Origin: Brevifilum sp029548365
Lineage (GTDB): Bacteria; Chloroflexota; Anaerolineae; Anaerolineales; Anaerolineaceae
Assembly (NCBI GenBank): GCA_035376985.1
Contig: DAOSSA010000004.1
Span: 1 to 64,000, forward strand
Length of the DNA: 64,000 nucleotides
Direction of reading: 5' to 3'
Of this stretch, positions 23,064 to 31,299 are shown piece after piece. A model generated the notes under the pieces. That model made no database searches, was not told the DNA's origin, and worked only from the letters and a program-made list of their open reading frames with translations. The position numbers were made by a program, and so were the translations under genes. Positions within the stretch are counted from its first letter, which is position 1; every line of letters begins with the position of its first letter.

Positions 23064-23866
23064 TTTGTCACCAAAAAAGCCAGTTCGGTTTGGAAAAGAA
23101 ACTCCTGGATACCCCAGGGTTTTTCACTGACCAGCTTTAAAAAATGCTCTTTGTAGAATGAGGACATGCCTTTTTTGCGCCCAGCCAGGCTATGAATAGG
23201 AAAGCTGACCAGGATGTGATCCGCAGGTATGCTCTCCAGCAAACGGTCACCGATAGATTTTTCCATTTGTTCCAAACAGGGGATCGATTTAAGTAAAAAG
23301 GCTACCTGGGCTCTTTCGGCGGGAACCTCAGCTACCAAATCGCAGGACTCAGCCGCGCCGTTGATGTTGAATTGACCAAAAAAAGCATTGACCAATTCCA
23401 GCAGATCCAGGTAGATGTCGCAGGCAAAATACTGTACATGGTCTGCAACGGGCATCCAGGGGAGCGCCAGGGGGTTCATCCCACACGCCAAATCGTTGAT
23501 GCTGGTGACCGGGGCGATCGGCGCCAGGCAGGTTTGGAAAAAAGTTTCAATAATGGGCAGGCGTTCTTCAGTGGAGGCATGGGATTGCAGCATCCGCCGG
23601 CAGAAATCCTGGGTTTCAGCCGCATTGAGCTCTCTGGGGAGATCTTCCAACTGTTGGGTGGCAGCGGCGTAACCTGCTTTATGTTTGAGATAGGCACCGC
23701 CAACCTGGTGGAGTTTGTTGCGCACAAACTTGACAGCAGCTTTACCTGTCAAACCAGCAGTGATTGCTTCCTGGCTGAGACGCCGAACCAGGCTCGAGGT
23801 GATGTGCTTGTATTTAGCCCCCGAGAGCACTTGGATGACTAACTGCTCGAGCTGTGGGTTACCCAT
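23060..23866 (-). CDS. 16S rRNA (guanine(1405)-N(7))-methyltransferase-like protein (ArmA/Rmt family), canonical copy
   Basis: 268 residues. The family layout is intact: helical N-terminal ribosome-binding domain (VIQVLSGAKYKHI, LVRRLSQEA, VRNKLHQVGGAYL), SHASTEERLPII, SAM site INDLACGMNPLALPW near 130, and the SFPIHSLAGRKKGM motif near 220 that is strongly kept in ArmA/Rmt enzymes. Such enzymes methylate N7 of G1405 and give high aminoglycoside resistance. The chromosomal operon context with other rRNA methyltransferases suggests an intrinsic role rather than recent acquisition; nothing mobile lies nearby. Overlaps the Tgt-family gene by eight bases and its paralogue by four. Confidence 0.8.
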   Translation of the reverse strand: MGNPQLEQLVIQVLSGAKYKHITSSLVRRLSQEAITAGLTGKAAVKFVRNKLHQVGGAYLKHKAGYAAATQQLEDLPRELNAAETQDFCRRMLQSHASTEERLPIIETFFQTCLAPIAPVTSINDLACGMNPLALPWMPVADHVQYFACDIYLDLLELVNAFFGQFNINGAAESCDLVAEVPAERAQVAFLLKSIPCLEQMEKSIGDRLLESIPADHILVSFPIHSLAGRKKGMSSFYKEHFLKLVSEKPWGIQEFLFQTELAFLVTK

Positions 23867-24956
23867 GGTCGTTCTGCAGCCTTTCTGTGAGCTGGGTCAT
23901 GAAGCGCAGGTTGTGCAGGGTCGCCAGGCGGTGATAAAGCCAGTCTCCGGTTTTGAAAAGGTGGTGCAGATAACCCAGGCTGTAGTGCTGGCACACGGGG
24001 CAATCGCAATCATCTGATATTGGTCGATTGACTTTGATGTGTTTTTTATCCTGGAGATAGATATATTCCAGCCAGTCTTCACCCTGCAGGGGCTGACCCG
24101 GTGGAATGTTGTAACGCATCAAACGGCCGTGTCGGGCATCACGGGTGGGCAAGGCGCAATCAAAGAGGTCATAGCCGAGGCGAAAAGTTTTAACCAGGTT
24201 GAGCGGATGCCCGATCCCCAGCGCGTGCATGGGATAAGTGGAAGGCACCAGCTCTCGAGTCAGTCCGACAATGTCTGTGAGCAATTGTCCCTGGGAATCC
24301 AACGGCCAACCGCCATAGCCAAAGGCGTCAAAGCCGATCTCCAACAAGCCATCTGCGCATTCCTGGCGCAGGTCGGTGTAACCACCGCCTTGAATCACGC
24401 CGAAGATCAGGGGGCGGTCTGCACCGGAAATTTTACGCTGATCGAGTTGGAGATTGTATTCCTGCTTGCAGCGCTTCGCCCAATCCAGAGTGCGCTTGAC
24501 ACTGATTTCTTGCTCTGCGCGAGACGCGTCCACGTGGGTACAGTCATCGAGGCAGATGACCACATCACTGCCGTAACTGATCTGTAATTGGATGCTCTTC
24601 TCTGGCGAGAGGAGCAGTTTTCTGCCCTTGCCTTCGGGACGGAAGAGGATGCCGCGGTCGGTGAGGGTGCCGAACTGGTCGGATTGGTGGATCAGCGAGT
24701 ATGCCTGGAATCCGCCCGAATCGGTCACAATCACTTTGTGCCAGTCGGCAAAGTTGTGCAAGCCAGAAAAGGATTGAATGGTACTCGAACCGGGTTTCTG
24801 CATCAGGTGAAAGGTGTTCATAACCAGGCCTTGAATGCCAATGCTCTCCAAGTCGCGTGAATCCACTGCGCGCACATACCCCAGGGTTGCATCGGGGAGA
24901 AAAGCTGGTAAGGCGAGAGCTTTATCCCGAATTTGCATTTTTTGTGATGTCTGCAT
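23859..24956 (-). CDS. tRNA-guanine transglycosylase family protein
   Basis: 365 residues, TIM-barrel transglycosylase that swaps guanine for queuine/preQ1 or another 7-deazaguanine at tRNA position 34. VTDSGGFQAYSL contains the catalytic aspartate region, ICLDDCTHVDASR follows, and the zinc site is CDCPVCQHYSLGYLHHLF. The GG(L/M)AVGE loop of bacterial Tgt is replaced by ALGIGHPLN, and the length is a little short, so it may be a divergent Tgt-like ribosyltransferase. It begins two bases after the upstream RsmI-like gene and overlaps the Rmt-like gene. A queuosine-precursor transporter occurs at 17581-18312. Confidence 0.85.
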   Translation of the reverse strand: MQTSQKMQIRDKALALPAFLPDATLGYVRAVDSRDLESIGIQGLVMNTFHLMQKPGSSTIQSFSGLHNFADWHKVIVTDSGGFQAYSLIHQSDQFGTLTDRGILFRPEGKGRKLLLSPEKSIQLQISYGSDVVICLDDCTHVDASRAEQEISVKRTLDWAKRCKQEYNLQLDQRKISGADRPLIFGVIQGGGYTDLRQECADGLLEIGFDAFGYGGWPLDSQGQLLTDIVGLTRELVPSTYPMHALGIGHPLNLVKTFRLGYDLFDCALPTRDARHGRLMRYNIPPGQPLQGEDWLEYIYLQDKKHIKVNRPISDDCDCPVCQHYSLGYLHHLFKTGDWLYHRLATLHNLRFMTQLTERLQNDHG

Positions 24957-24957
24957 T

Positions 24958-25659
24958 TTAGCGTTTCCTTTGCAGCTTGTTGAGGTTGAGGATCAGGACA
25001 AACTCACGCTTCTGACCAGTGACCTTTGGCAGGATGTCTGCGATGTGCCCCCGGTAGATCGTTTCTTGCTTGAGGGTCAGGTCGCATGCCAGGAGGATAT
25101 CCTGGTTCTTCCCAAACACAGACTGAACTTCCGTCAGAAGTTTGGTCAGACGGTAAGGCGTGTCCATCAGAATCACCGGGACGGATTCGGATTTATATTT
25201 GGCAAGAAAACTTTCGCGATGCTCGCTTTTTACAGGTGGGAACCCTGCAAATATGAAGCGATCGATGGGAAAATTACTAAGTGAAAGAGCACCCATCAAA
25301 GAGGAAGGCCCCGGAACCGGTGAAATCGAGATGCCCGCCTGGTAGCACAGGTCGAGCAGGTGCCGCCCCGGGTCGGCAAAAACAGGCGTGCCGGCATCTG
25401 AGATAATGGCCATAGATTCGCCCTGGGCCAGGCGCAGGACGATGTGATCCGATTCCTCGGATTCATTGTGTTCGTTTAAGGTGAGCAGTTCGTTTTCTAC
25501 ACCCAGTTGACGGAGCAGGCGGCTCCCCTGGCGGACTTCTTCACAAATGATGGCATCGACCTGCTTGAGGATATCCAGAGCGCGCAACGTAATGTCACGG
25601 GGGTTGCCAATGGGCGTTGCAATGATGTACAAAATGCCCAATTTTTCTGTGTGTGTCAT
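24958..25659 (-). CDS. Second RsmI-family methyltransferase
   Basis: 233-residue tetrapyrrole-methylase-fold protein, paralogue of the RsmI at 16907-17572. YIIATPIGNPRDITLRALD, SDAGTPVFADPG and VPGPSSL are conserved, but the RsmI ExTRxT signature is EEVRQGSRLL here, so substrate choice may differ. It heads the five-gene RNA-modification operon. TACAAT lies seven bases before the ATG without a close SD, so the operon mRNA is probably leaderless. Ribose methylation at or near C1402 is the family expectation; the altered motif is a reason for caution. Confidence 0.8.
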   Translation of the reverse strand: MTHTEKLGILYIIATPIGNPRDITLRALDILKQVDAIICEEVRQGSRLLRQLGVENELLTLNEHNESEESDHIVLRLAQGESMAIISDAGTPVFADPGRHLLDLCYQAGISISPVPGPSSLMGALSLSNFPIDRFIFAGFPPVKSEHRESFLAKYKSESVPVILMDTPYRLTKLLTEVQSVFGKNQDILLACDLTLKQETIYRGHIADILPKVTGQKREFVLILNLNKLQRKR

Positions 25660-25666
25660 GGGTTTA

Positions 25667-25672
25667 ATTGTA
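25667..25672 (-). promoter_or_regulatory. -10 box of the RNA-modification operon
   Basis: Minus-strand TACAAT seven bases before the ATG at 25659. A TTCTCA about 18 bases upstream is the only -35 candidate. Confidence 0.45.
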
Positions 25673-25776
25673 GCATTACTCCCAGTGTGTTGAGAAGTTG
25701 ATCTTTTAGAAACTGGTCAAGGGGTTGGTAATATGGCATAATCTAAGCAGGTTTGTTGTCAAGGAATTGGAGAATC

Positions 25777-27318
25777 ATGAAAAAGACCAGCCGGCTCAGC
25801 CGGATTTCTCTGCTTTTATTTATCTTTTTTGGGCTGGGTAAATTGGTGGCGATCGTGCGGACCGTCATCATTGGCAGGCAATTTGGCTTATCCGCAGAAC
25901 TGGATGTTTTCAATGCCGCTAATAATTTACCCGATCTATTGTTTGCACTTATTTCAGGTGGTGCGCTGGCGATTGCATTTATCCCTGTTCTCTCGGAGAC
26001 ACTGGCAAAAGAAGGGCGGGAATCGGCATGGAAATTGTTTTCACGGATTGCGAACCTGGCATTTCTCGTCACAGCAGTTTTGGCGTTGGTAATTGCGGTG
26101 TTTGCAAAACCGCTGGTTGGCTGGGAGTTAGGGATTGCTCCCGGGTTTTCAACTGAACAACAGGTTCTGGCAGTTCAATTAATGCGCTTGAACCTGGTTG
26201 CCACTCTTATCTTTTCGATCAGCGGTCTGGTGATCGCTGGATTGCATGCCAATCAACATTTCCTTCTACCGGCAATGGCGCCGCTGGTCTATGACGGAGG
26301 GCGGATTTTTGGGGCTATCATATTAGCACCGAGTGTTGGGTACAAGATTGCCGGGATTCAATTGCCTGCTTTCGGTATGGGAATTCATGGCTTGGTCTAC
26401 GGTGTGATTATTGGCGCAGCGCTACACTTATTAATTCAGGTGCCGGGCTTGATCAAGCATAAATTTAAATGGTTTGCCAGCCTGAACCTGAAGGATCAAT
26501 CGGTCCAAAATGTATTAAGGTTGATGGGGCCGCGTTTGGTAAATATGGTCTTCATTCAATTGTTTTTCCTGGCACAGGACAACCTGGCCTCACGATTACC
26601 AGAAGGTTCTTTGACAGCCTTGAGTTTTGGCTGGTGGATTCAACAAGTGCCTCAAACAATGATCGGCACCGCGATTGCGACCGCGTTGCTGCCGACCCTG
26701 TCAGATCATATTGCAGCGGGTGAGCAAGCAGCATTCAAAGACACGATCGAGCGATCGTTAAAGGTGATGATTGCCGTATCTTTGCCGATTGCGGTGATCC
26801 TGTCACTGACCAGTTTGCCGCTGATCCAGGTGGCCTTTAATTATAGTTTGGGTGAATCACAAATGATTCTGAGGGCTACGCAGGCCTTTCTGGTCGGATT
26901 GCTGGGACACAATATTGTGGACCTGTGTGTGCGCTCGTTTTTTGCCCGTCAACGCCCACGCGAGCCGCTGGCAATTTCAGCCCTGGGATTCTTGATCAAC
27001 CTTGGATTGGCGATCGTGATGATGGGGTGGCTGTCCTTTGGGGGAATCGCGCTGGCTAACTCACTTTCGTATAGCATTCAAGGTTTGTTGTTAATTATCA
27101 TGCTCAACCGTCAACTACCTGACAATTTTCGATTGGGAGCTGCGCTATTGCGGGGAGGATTGAGCGCGTGCCTGGCTGGATTAAGCATCTGGTTGGTGAT
27201 GAATGTGATTCCAATACCGGTTTCAGCACTGGGATTGGCATTAGCAGCGATTGTTATCGGTGCACTGGCAGGCGCAATCCCGATCTGGAAAGATATCCGT
27301 ATGCTTGTCCACCTGTAG
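25777..27318 (+). CDS. murJ: Lipid II flippase MurJ
   Basis: 513-residue integral membrane protein of the MOP superfamily that flips the peptidoglycan precursor lipid II across the membrane. The N-terminus (LGKLVAIVRTVIIGRQFGLSAELDVFNAANNLPDLLFALISGGAL, in part) is the MurJ signature, and about 14 hydrophobic helices follow. ATG at 25777 follows AAGGAATTGGAGA; an ATG at 25753 precedes the SD. Downstream, a membrane-anchored TPR protein starts 25 bases later. The presence of MurJ indicates a peptidoglycan wall. Confidence 0.93.
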   Translation: MKKTSRLSRISLLLFIFFGLGKLVAIVRTVIIGRQFGLSAELDVFNAANNLPDLLFALISGGALAIAFIPVLSETLAKEGRESAWKLFSRIANLAFLVTAVLALVIAVFAKPLVGWELGIAPGFSTEQQVLAVQLMRLNLVATLIFSISGLVIAGLHANQHFLLPAMAPLVYDGGRIFGAIILAPSVGYKIAGIQLPAFGMGIHGLVYGVIIGAALHLLIQVPGLIKHKFKWFASLNLKDQSVQNVLRLMGPRLVNMVFIQLFFLAQDNLASRLPEGSLTALSFGWWIQQVPQTMIGTAIATALLPTLSDHIAAGEQAAFKDTIERSLKVMIAVSLPIAVILSLTSLPLIQVAFNYSLGESQMILRATQAFLVGLLGHNIVDLCVRSFFARQRPREPLAISALGFLINLGLAIVMMGWLSFGGIALANSLSYSIQGLLLIIMLNRQLPDNFRLGAALLRGGLSACLAGLSIWLVMNVIPIPVSALGLALAAIVIGALAGAIPIWKDIRMLVHL

Positions 27319-27329
27319 GTTAACTGAGG

Positions 27330-27335
27330 TATAAT
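27330..27335 (+). promoter_or_regulatory. -10 box TATAAT seven bases before the TPR gene
   Basis: Perfect TATAAT followed by seven bases and the ATG at 27343. A GAGG 13 bases before the ATG is too far for a good SD, so a leaderless transcript is the simpler reading. Confidence 0.45.
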
Positions 27336-27342
27336 CCTGCCG

Positions 27343-28452
27343 ATGGATCAAACAGAGAAGACCAATCAAACTGAGCAACCAGCCAATGATCGAGAAAGAG
27401 AAAAGAAGAAGTTTCTCGAACGTCGGTCAGCCTGGTATTTGATTGCTGCTGCGCTGGTCCTGGTTTTTTTAGCCATCGGTACCCTTGCCGGGGGAGCACG
27501 CGCGATTAATGACCGGATATCACTGGCTGAAAACCAGGCTGAATCCAGGGTCAAATCGCAAATTGACGGCGCCCGCCTGGATATCGAAGAAGGGCGATAT
27601 GAGGTTGCCTTGGATCGCCTGGACTGGATATTGGATGAGATGGCTGACTTTCTCACAGAAGCAGAACTCGCTGAAATTGGCGAACTTTACAGTCAAAGCC
27701 TGGTACTGATCAACTCAAGGACAACCGCTACACCGCAACCCTCGCCTATGCCAACCCAGTTGGCGTTCACACCCACACCTGATTTACGGGGTGTCCAGGA
27801 ATTATTCGAAAATACGCTTCAATTGTATGCCAGCGGACAGTGGGATGAAGTCATCCGCTCTTTACAGGCGTTGAGGGAAAATGATTTACATTTTCGCGCA
27901 ATCGAGGTGGACGGTTTGTTATATGGCGCTTTACGCAACCGGGGAATCCAAAAGATATTGGCAGAAAACAGTTTAGAACCGGGAATATATGACCTGACAC
28001 TGGCTGAACGCTTTGCGCCCTTAGATTCAAGCGCTGAAGGCTTGCGTACCTGGACCCGATTGTATATCACAGGTGCCAGTTACTGGGATGTGGATTGGTA
28101 CCAGGTTGTCTTTTATTTTGAACAGGTTTACCCTCACCTGCCAAACTTGATGGACGGGACGTTCATGACCGCCACAGAGCGTTTTCGCATCGGTGCCATT
28201 GAATATGCAAAGCAGCTTTTCGAAGCTGGAGATTATTGTTTAGCCCAGGAATACCTGGAAAAAGCGCTGATGATCAGCGAAGACGCGGATGCCAGATTGC
28301 TATCTCAGGATGCAGCAGAAGCTTGCCTGGGAGGTTATCCCCCGCCTGGAGAGGAGCAAAATGGCGAATCAACGCCCACGCCGATTGAGGAGCCAACATC
28401 AGTGCCGACAGAAGAAACAACACCTGAACCAACCGAAACACCGGGTGGGTGA
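27343..28452 (+). CDS. Membrane-anchored TPR-like protein with Pro/Thr-rich tail
   Basis: 369 residues. One transmembrane helix (~31-53, AWYLIAAALVLVFLAIGTLAGG) follows a charged cytoplasmic N-terminus. The extracytoplasmic part has helical repeat pairs resembling tetratricopeptide repeats (ARLDIEEGRYEVALDRLDWIL; FENTLQLYASGQWDEVIRSL; AKQLFEAGDYCLAQEYLEKAL), split by a Thr/Pro linker, and ends in a low-complexity PT/E tail. Probably a scaffold at the cell surface. It follows murJ and precedes a bidirectional terminator. No enzyme motif is seen. Confidence 0.65.
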   Translation: MDQTEKTNQTEQPANDREREKKKFLERRSAWYLIAAALVLVFLAIGTLAGGARAINDRISLAENQAESRVKSQIDGARLDIEEGRYEVALDRLDWILDEMADFLTEAELAEIGELYSQSLVLINSRTTATPQPSPMPTQLAFTPTPDLRGVQELFENTLQLYASGQWDEVIRSLQALRENDLHFRAIEVDGLLYGALRNRGIQKILAENSLEPGIYDLTLAERFAPLDSSAEGLRTWTRLYITGASYWDVDWYQVVFYFEQVYPHLPNLMDGTFMTATERFRIGAIEYAKQLFEAGDYCLAQEYLEKALMISEDADARLLSQDAAEACLGGYPPPGEEQNGESTPTPIEEPTSVPTEETTPEPTETPGG

Positions 28453-28479
28453 GTTATAAAATATTATCAAAAAAGGATT

Positions 28480-28509
28480 GCCATCCCAGATCATCAGGAT
28501 GGCTTTTTT
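28480..28509. terminator. Bidirectional intrinsic terminator
   Basis: GCCATCC (28480-28486) pairs with GGATGGC (28497-28503) followed by six T; an A6 tract just left of the hairpin gives a T run on the minus strand too. It separates the convergent TPR and rimO genes. Confidence 0.85.
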
Positions 28510-28524
28510 GTTGGATTGTTGGGG

Positions 28525-29859
28525 TCAGACGAGTTTGCCGATCAGGTCGTAGGTGATTGCACCATGGATCTTCACTGCCACTATTTCGCCAATCGGGGCA
28601 ATTCCTTCAACTAAAACCAGGCCGTCAATTTCGGGCGCATCCCGGTAGGATCGTCCAATTGAGATTTGGTTTTCATCGTCAATGCCTTCAATAATGACAT
28701 CCAGCACCTTATCGATGAAGGATTGATTGCGCGCCAAAGAGATCTCAGCTTGAATTTGCATGAGTTGTTCAACCCGTTTGGCTTTGGCATCTTCTGAGAT
28801 CGGGTCGTCCAGGGGCTCGGCAGGAGCACCAGGTTCAAAGGAATAGGCAAACGTTCCCAGGTGATCAAAACGCTGGGCTTGGACGAAGTCCACCAACCTT
28901 TGGAAGGCAAGGTCATCCTCACCGGGAAAACCGACGATCATCGTTGTTCTCAGGGCAATATCTTCGATTTCAGCACGGATGCGGGCAAGTGCCTGCGAAA
29001 CAGCTTCAATATCAGATGGGCGGCGCATCGCACGCAGGACGGCCGGGTCAGCGTGCTGGAGGGGGATATCCAGGTAGGAAAGGATTTGTGCTTCAGTTTT
29101 CATCAACTGGATTAGATTGTCTGTCACATAACCTGGAAAGGCATATAACAAACGGATCCAGGGAATGTGGGGGACTGCCCTGAGCAGAGCTTCTAACAAC
29201 CGGGTTAACCCGTCCTGCATCCCCAAATCGTGCCCATAATCTGTGGTGTCCTGGGCGATGAGAATGATCTCCTTGATTCCACGATCCTGTAAAGCTTTTG
29301 CGTCCTTAATAATTTCATCGATTGGGCGGCTGATCAGATTGCCTTTGATCAATGGAATCAAGCAATAGGAACACGATCTACGGCAGCCATCAGCGATTTT
29401 TAGATAGGCGCTGCCACCCTGGATAGCTACTCGGTGTGTTTCAACTGGACCTGAAGTTATTTGAGAGAGATGTAAATAAGGTTTCTTCCTGTCATGCCGA
29501 TTGACTTGATCAACGACATCCAGGATGTCCATCCAGTGCCTGGTGCCCAGGATCCCGTCCAAGCCGGGCACAGAATCGAGTAATTCCTGACGGTGCAGTT
29601 CGGGCATGCACCCGGCAGCGATCAATTTCTGCCAGGGCTGTTTTTCAGTGGCCAGGCTCCTGAGTATTGAGATAGCTTCCCGGCGGGCTGCTGTCAAAAA
29701 TCCGCAGGTGTTGACAATCAGGTATTCCGATTTTTGAGGGATACTGGAAGCGACCAATCCACGCTGATTCAACAACCGGGACATCGATTCTGAATCCACC
29801 AAGTTTTTGGGACAGCCCAGGGAAACCAGGTGATAAGTCCCTTTAGCCTGTTTAGTCAT
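28525..29859 (-). CDS. rimO: Ribosomal protein S12 methylthiotransferase RimO
   Basis: 444-residue radical-SAM methylthiotransferase that adds a methylthio group to an aspartate of ribosomal protein S12. N-terminal UPF0004 domain with three cluster cysteines (LGCPKN, NTCGF, AGCMPE), the radical-SAM CRRSCSYC motif near residue 150, and a C-terminal TRAM domain (~375-444). LGCPKNLVDSE is the RimO rather than MiaB form. The start lies inside the end of the RodZ-like gene (8-base overlap), so the two are co-translated. Confidence 0.93.
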   Translation of the reverse strand: MTKQAKGTYHLVSLGCPKNLVDSESMSRLLNQRGLVASSIPQKSEYLIVNTCGFLTAARREAISILRSLATEKQPWQKLIAAGCMPELHRQELLDSVPGLDGILGTRHWMDILDVVDQVNRHDRKKPYLHLSQITSGPVETHRVAIQGGSAYLKIADGCRRSCSYCLIPLIKGNLISRPIDEIIKDAKALQDRGIKEIILIAQDTTDYGHDLGMQDGLTRLLEALLRAVPHIPWIRLLYAFPGYVTDNLIQLMKTEAQILSYLDIPLQHADPAVLRAMRRPSDIEAVSQALARIRAEIEDIALRTTMIVGFPGEDDLAFQRLVDFVQAQRFDHLGTFAYSFEPGAPAEPLDDPISEDAKAKRVEQLMQIQAEISLARNQSFIDKVLDVIIEGIDDENQISIGRSYRDAPEIDGLVLVEGIAPIGEIVAVKIHGAITYDLIGKLV

Positions 29860-31219
29860 CGCTCTCCAGCGGGTTGGGCGTCGCTTGAGGTGTTGGGGTG
29901 ATGGTGGGTGTGCTGGTGGGGGGAGGTAAAACTAGGCCTTTGACATTGAAGATCAGATTGGCAATCTGACCCGGCAACCCTTGTGAGCCTATATCTTGAT
30001 TGTTGAAAAGGATTTGCAGGGCGCCGATATTGCCGGTGAGAATGTCAATCTGAACCTGCCCGGAGTACTCATAAGCATTTCCGGGGATCAAACGCCCCTG
30101 AAATACCTGTTTGTCGTCGACGGTCACCTGCACCCATAACCGTTGCCGGGGGATCAGGATGATATTGATGGGATCTGAACTGGCAATTAGTGTAAATAAG
30201 GGTTCTATGTCCTCAGGTTCCGGGTTCTCGGAGTTAAAGTCCTGATCTTCGATGATGACCGTTGTCTCATTCTCAGTGTTAAGCACAGGTGTGGGCGCCT
30301 CGGTTGCCAGGAGAACATCAGAAACACCGGGAATGTCACTTCCAATACGGTCAGGCATCTCGTTGTCGAGGATGCGGTTGACACCCCAGATCACGAAAGT
30401 CGCAAATGCCAGGAACAGACCTGCGATGACGAGCAGATCGAGGGTGAAGAAATTCTTGAGCCGCAAAGCTGTCGGCGAGATTTCGCGGGCTGAACGCTTG
30501 CCTTTTTTCGCCAACGCATCCTGCCTTTCAATGCGACGCAATTGGAGGGCTTCAGCGTAATTGGTGAGCAGGGTTTCGGAATCCAGGTTTAGAAAATCAA
30601 TATAGTTTACCAGCAAGCCCTTTGCCTGGACCGGTGAAGGTAATTGATCAAATTGCCCTGCTTCAATTGCCACAATGTGTTGCGGTGAAATGTGGAGGTT
30701 ATCATGAACCTCATCGATTGATAAGCTGAGTAATTCACGCTGTCTCTTGATTTGATTTCCTATGGCTTTGAACAACTTCTCGGAGACTTTTGCCTCAGGC
30801 TTTGCCTGGTTGGTCTCGAAATCGAGATCTGTTGGCGAGGGCAACGGTGGTTGTTCCTGATCAGGAGCTGATTCTGGAGCAGGTGTGAGATCGGGTTCTG
30901 GCAGGTCAATGGATGGTTCAACCACGGCTGGCTGGTCTTCCTCTTGCGATCCGGGTTCTTCTGTCAAAGCAATTAACTGTTTGCCTCCCGCCAGGTGATA
31001 TCCGCCAACGGTCAAATCTTCCAGTTGGAGGCCCAATTCACTGGCGTACAGGCGTAAAAAACCGCGCAATTGAACGGTTGAGGGCAAGGAATCCACATCA
31101 TTCTCCTCCAGTGCTCGAAGGTAAGCCAGGGAGATGTGGGTTTTTAAGGCAATCGTTTCTAAAGAGATCCCCCGGGATTCCCGGATTTGTTTTAATTGTG
31201 CTCCGATAGAAGATTGCAT
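29852..31219 (-). CDS. RodZ-like protein with two helix-turn-helix domains
   Basis: 455 residues. Two Cro/C1-like HTH domains (residues ~5-65, QIRESRGISLETIALKTHIS; and ~150-215, IKRQRELLSLSIDEVHDNLHIS) precede one transmembrane helix (~268-288) and an external DUF4115-type beta domain with a Pro/Thr tail. RodZ proteins link MreB to the envelope and set cell shape; the usual form has one HTH, so duplication is unusual. Coupled to rimO by overlap. TATAAT lies six bases before the ATG with no SD, just after the rplI terminator. Confidence 0.8.
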   Translation of the reverse strand: MQSSIGAQLKQIRESRGISLETIALKTHISLAYLRALEENDVDSLPSTVQLRGFLRLYASELGLQLEDLTVGGYHLAGGKQLIALTEEPGSQEEDQPAVVEPSIDLPEPDLTPAPESAPDQEQPPLPSPTDLDFETNQAKPEAKVSEKLFKAIGNQIKRQRELLSLSIDEVHDNLHISPQHIVAIEAGQFDQLPSPVQAKGLLVNYIDFLNLDSETLLTNYAEALQLRRIERQDALAKKGKRSAREISPTALRLKNFFTLDLLVIAGLFLAFATFVIWGVNRILDNEMPDRIGSDIPGVSDVLLATEAPTPVLNTENETTVIIEDQDFNSENPEPEDIEPLFTLIASSDPINIILIPRQRLWVQVTVDDKQVFQGRLIPGNAYEYSGQVQIDILTGNIGALQILFNNQDIGSQGLPGQIANLIFNVKGLVLPPPTSTPTITPTPQATPNPLESDD

Positions 31220-31225
31220 ATCAGT

Positions 31226-31231
31226 ATTATA
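31226..31231 (-). promoter_or_regulatory. -10 box TATAAT six bases before the RodZ-like gene
   Basis: Minus-strand TATAAT, six bases, then ATG at 31219; no SD and no clear -35 because the rplI terminator hairpin occupies that space. Confidence 0.45.
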
Positions 31232-31235
31232 TTCT

Positions 31236-31278
31236 AAAAAGAAACCGGCCTGTTGTGCGATTCATCAACAGGCCGGTT
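31236..31278 (-). terminator. Intrinsic terminator of rplI
   Basis: Perfect 13-bp arms AACCGGCCTGTTG (31243-31255) and CAACAGGCCGGTT (31266-31278); on the minus strand the stem is followed by TTTCTTTTT. Confidence 0.9.
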
Positions 31279-31299
31279 GAACCATGTTCGGGCGAAAAA

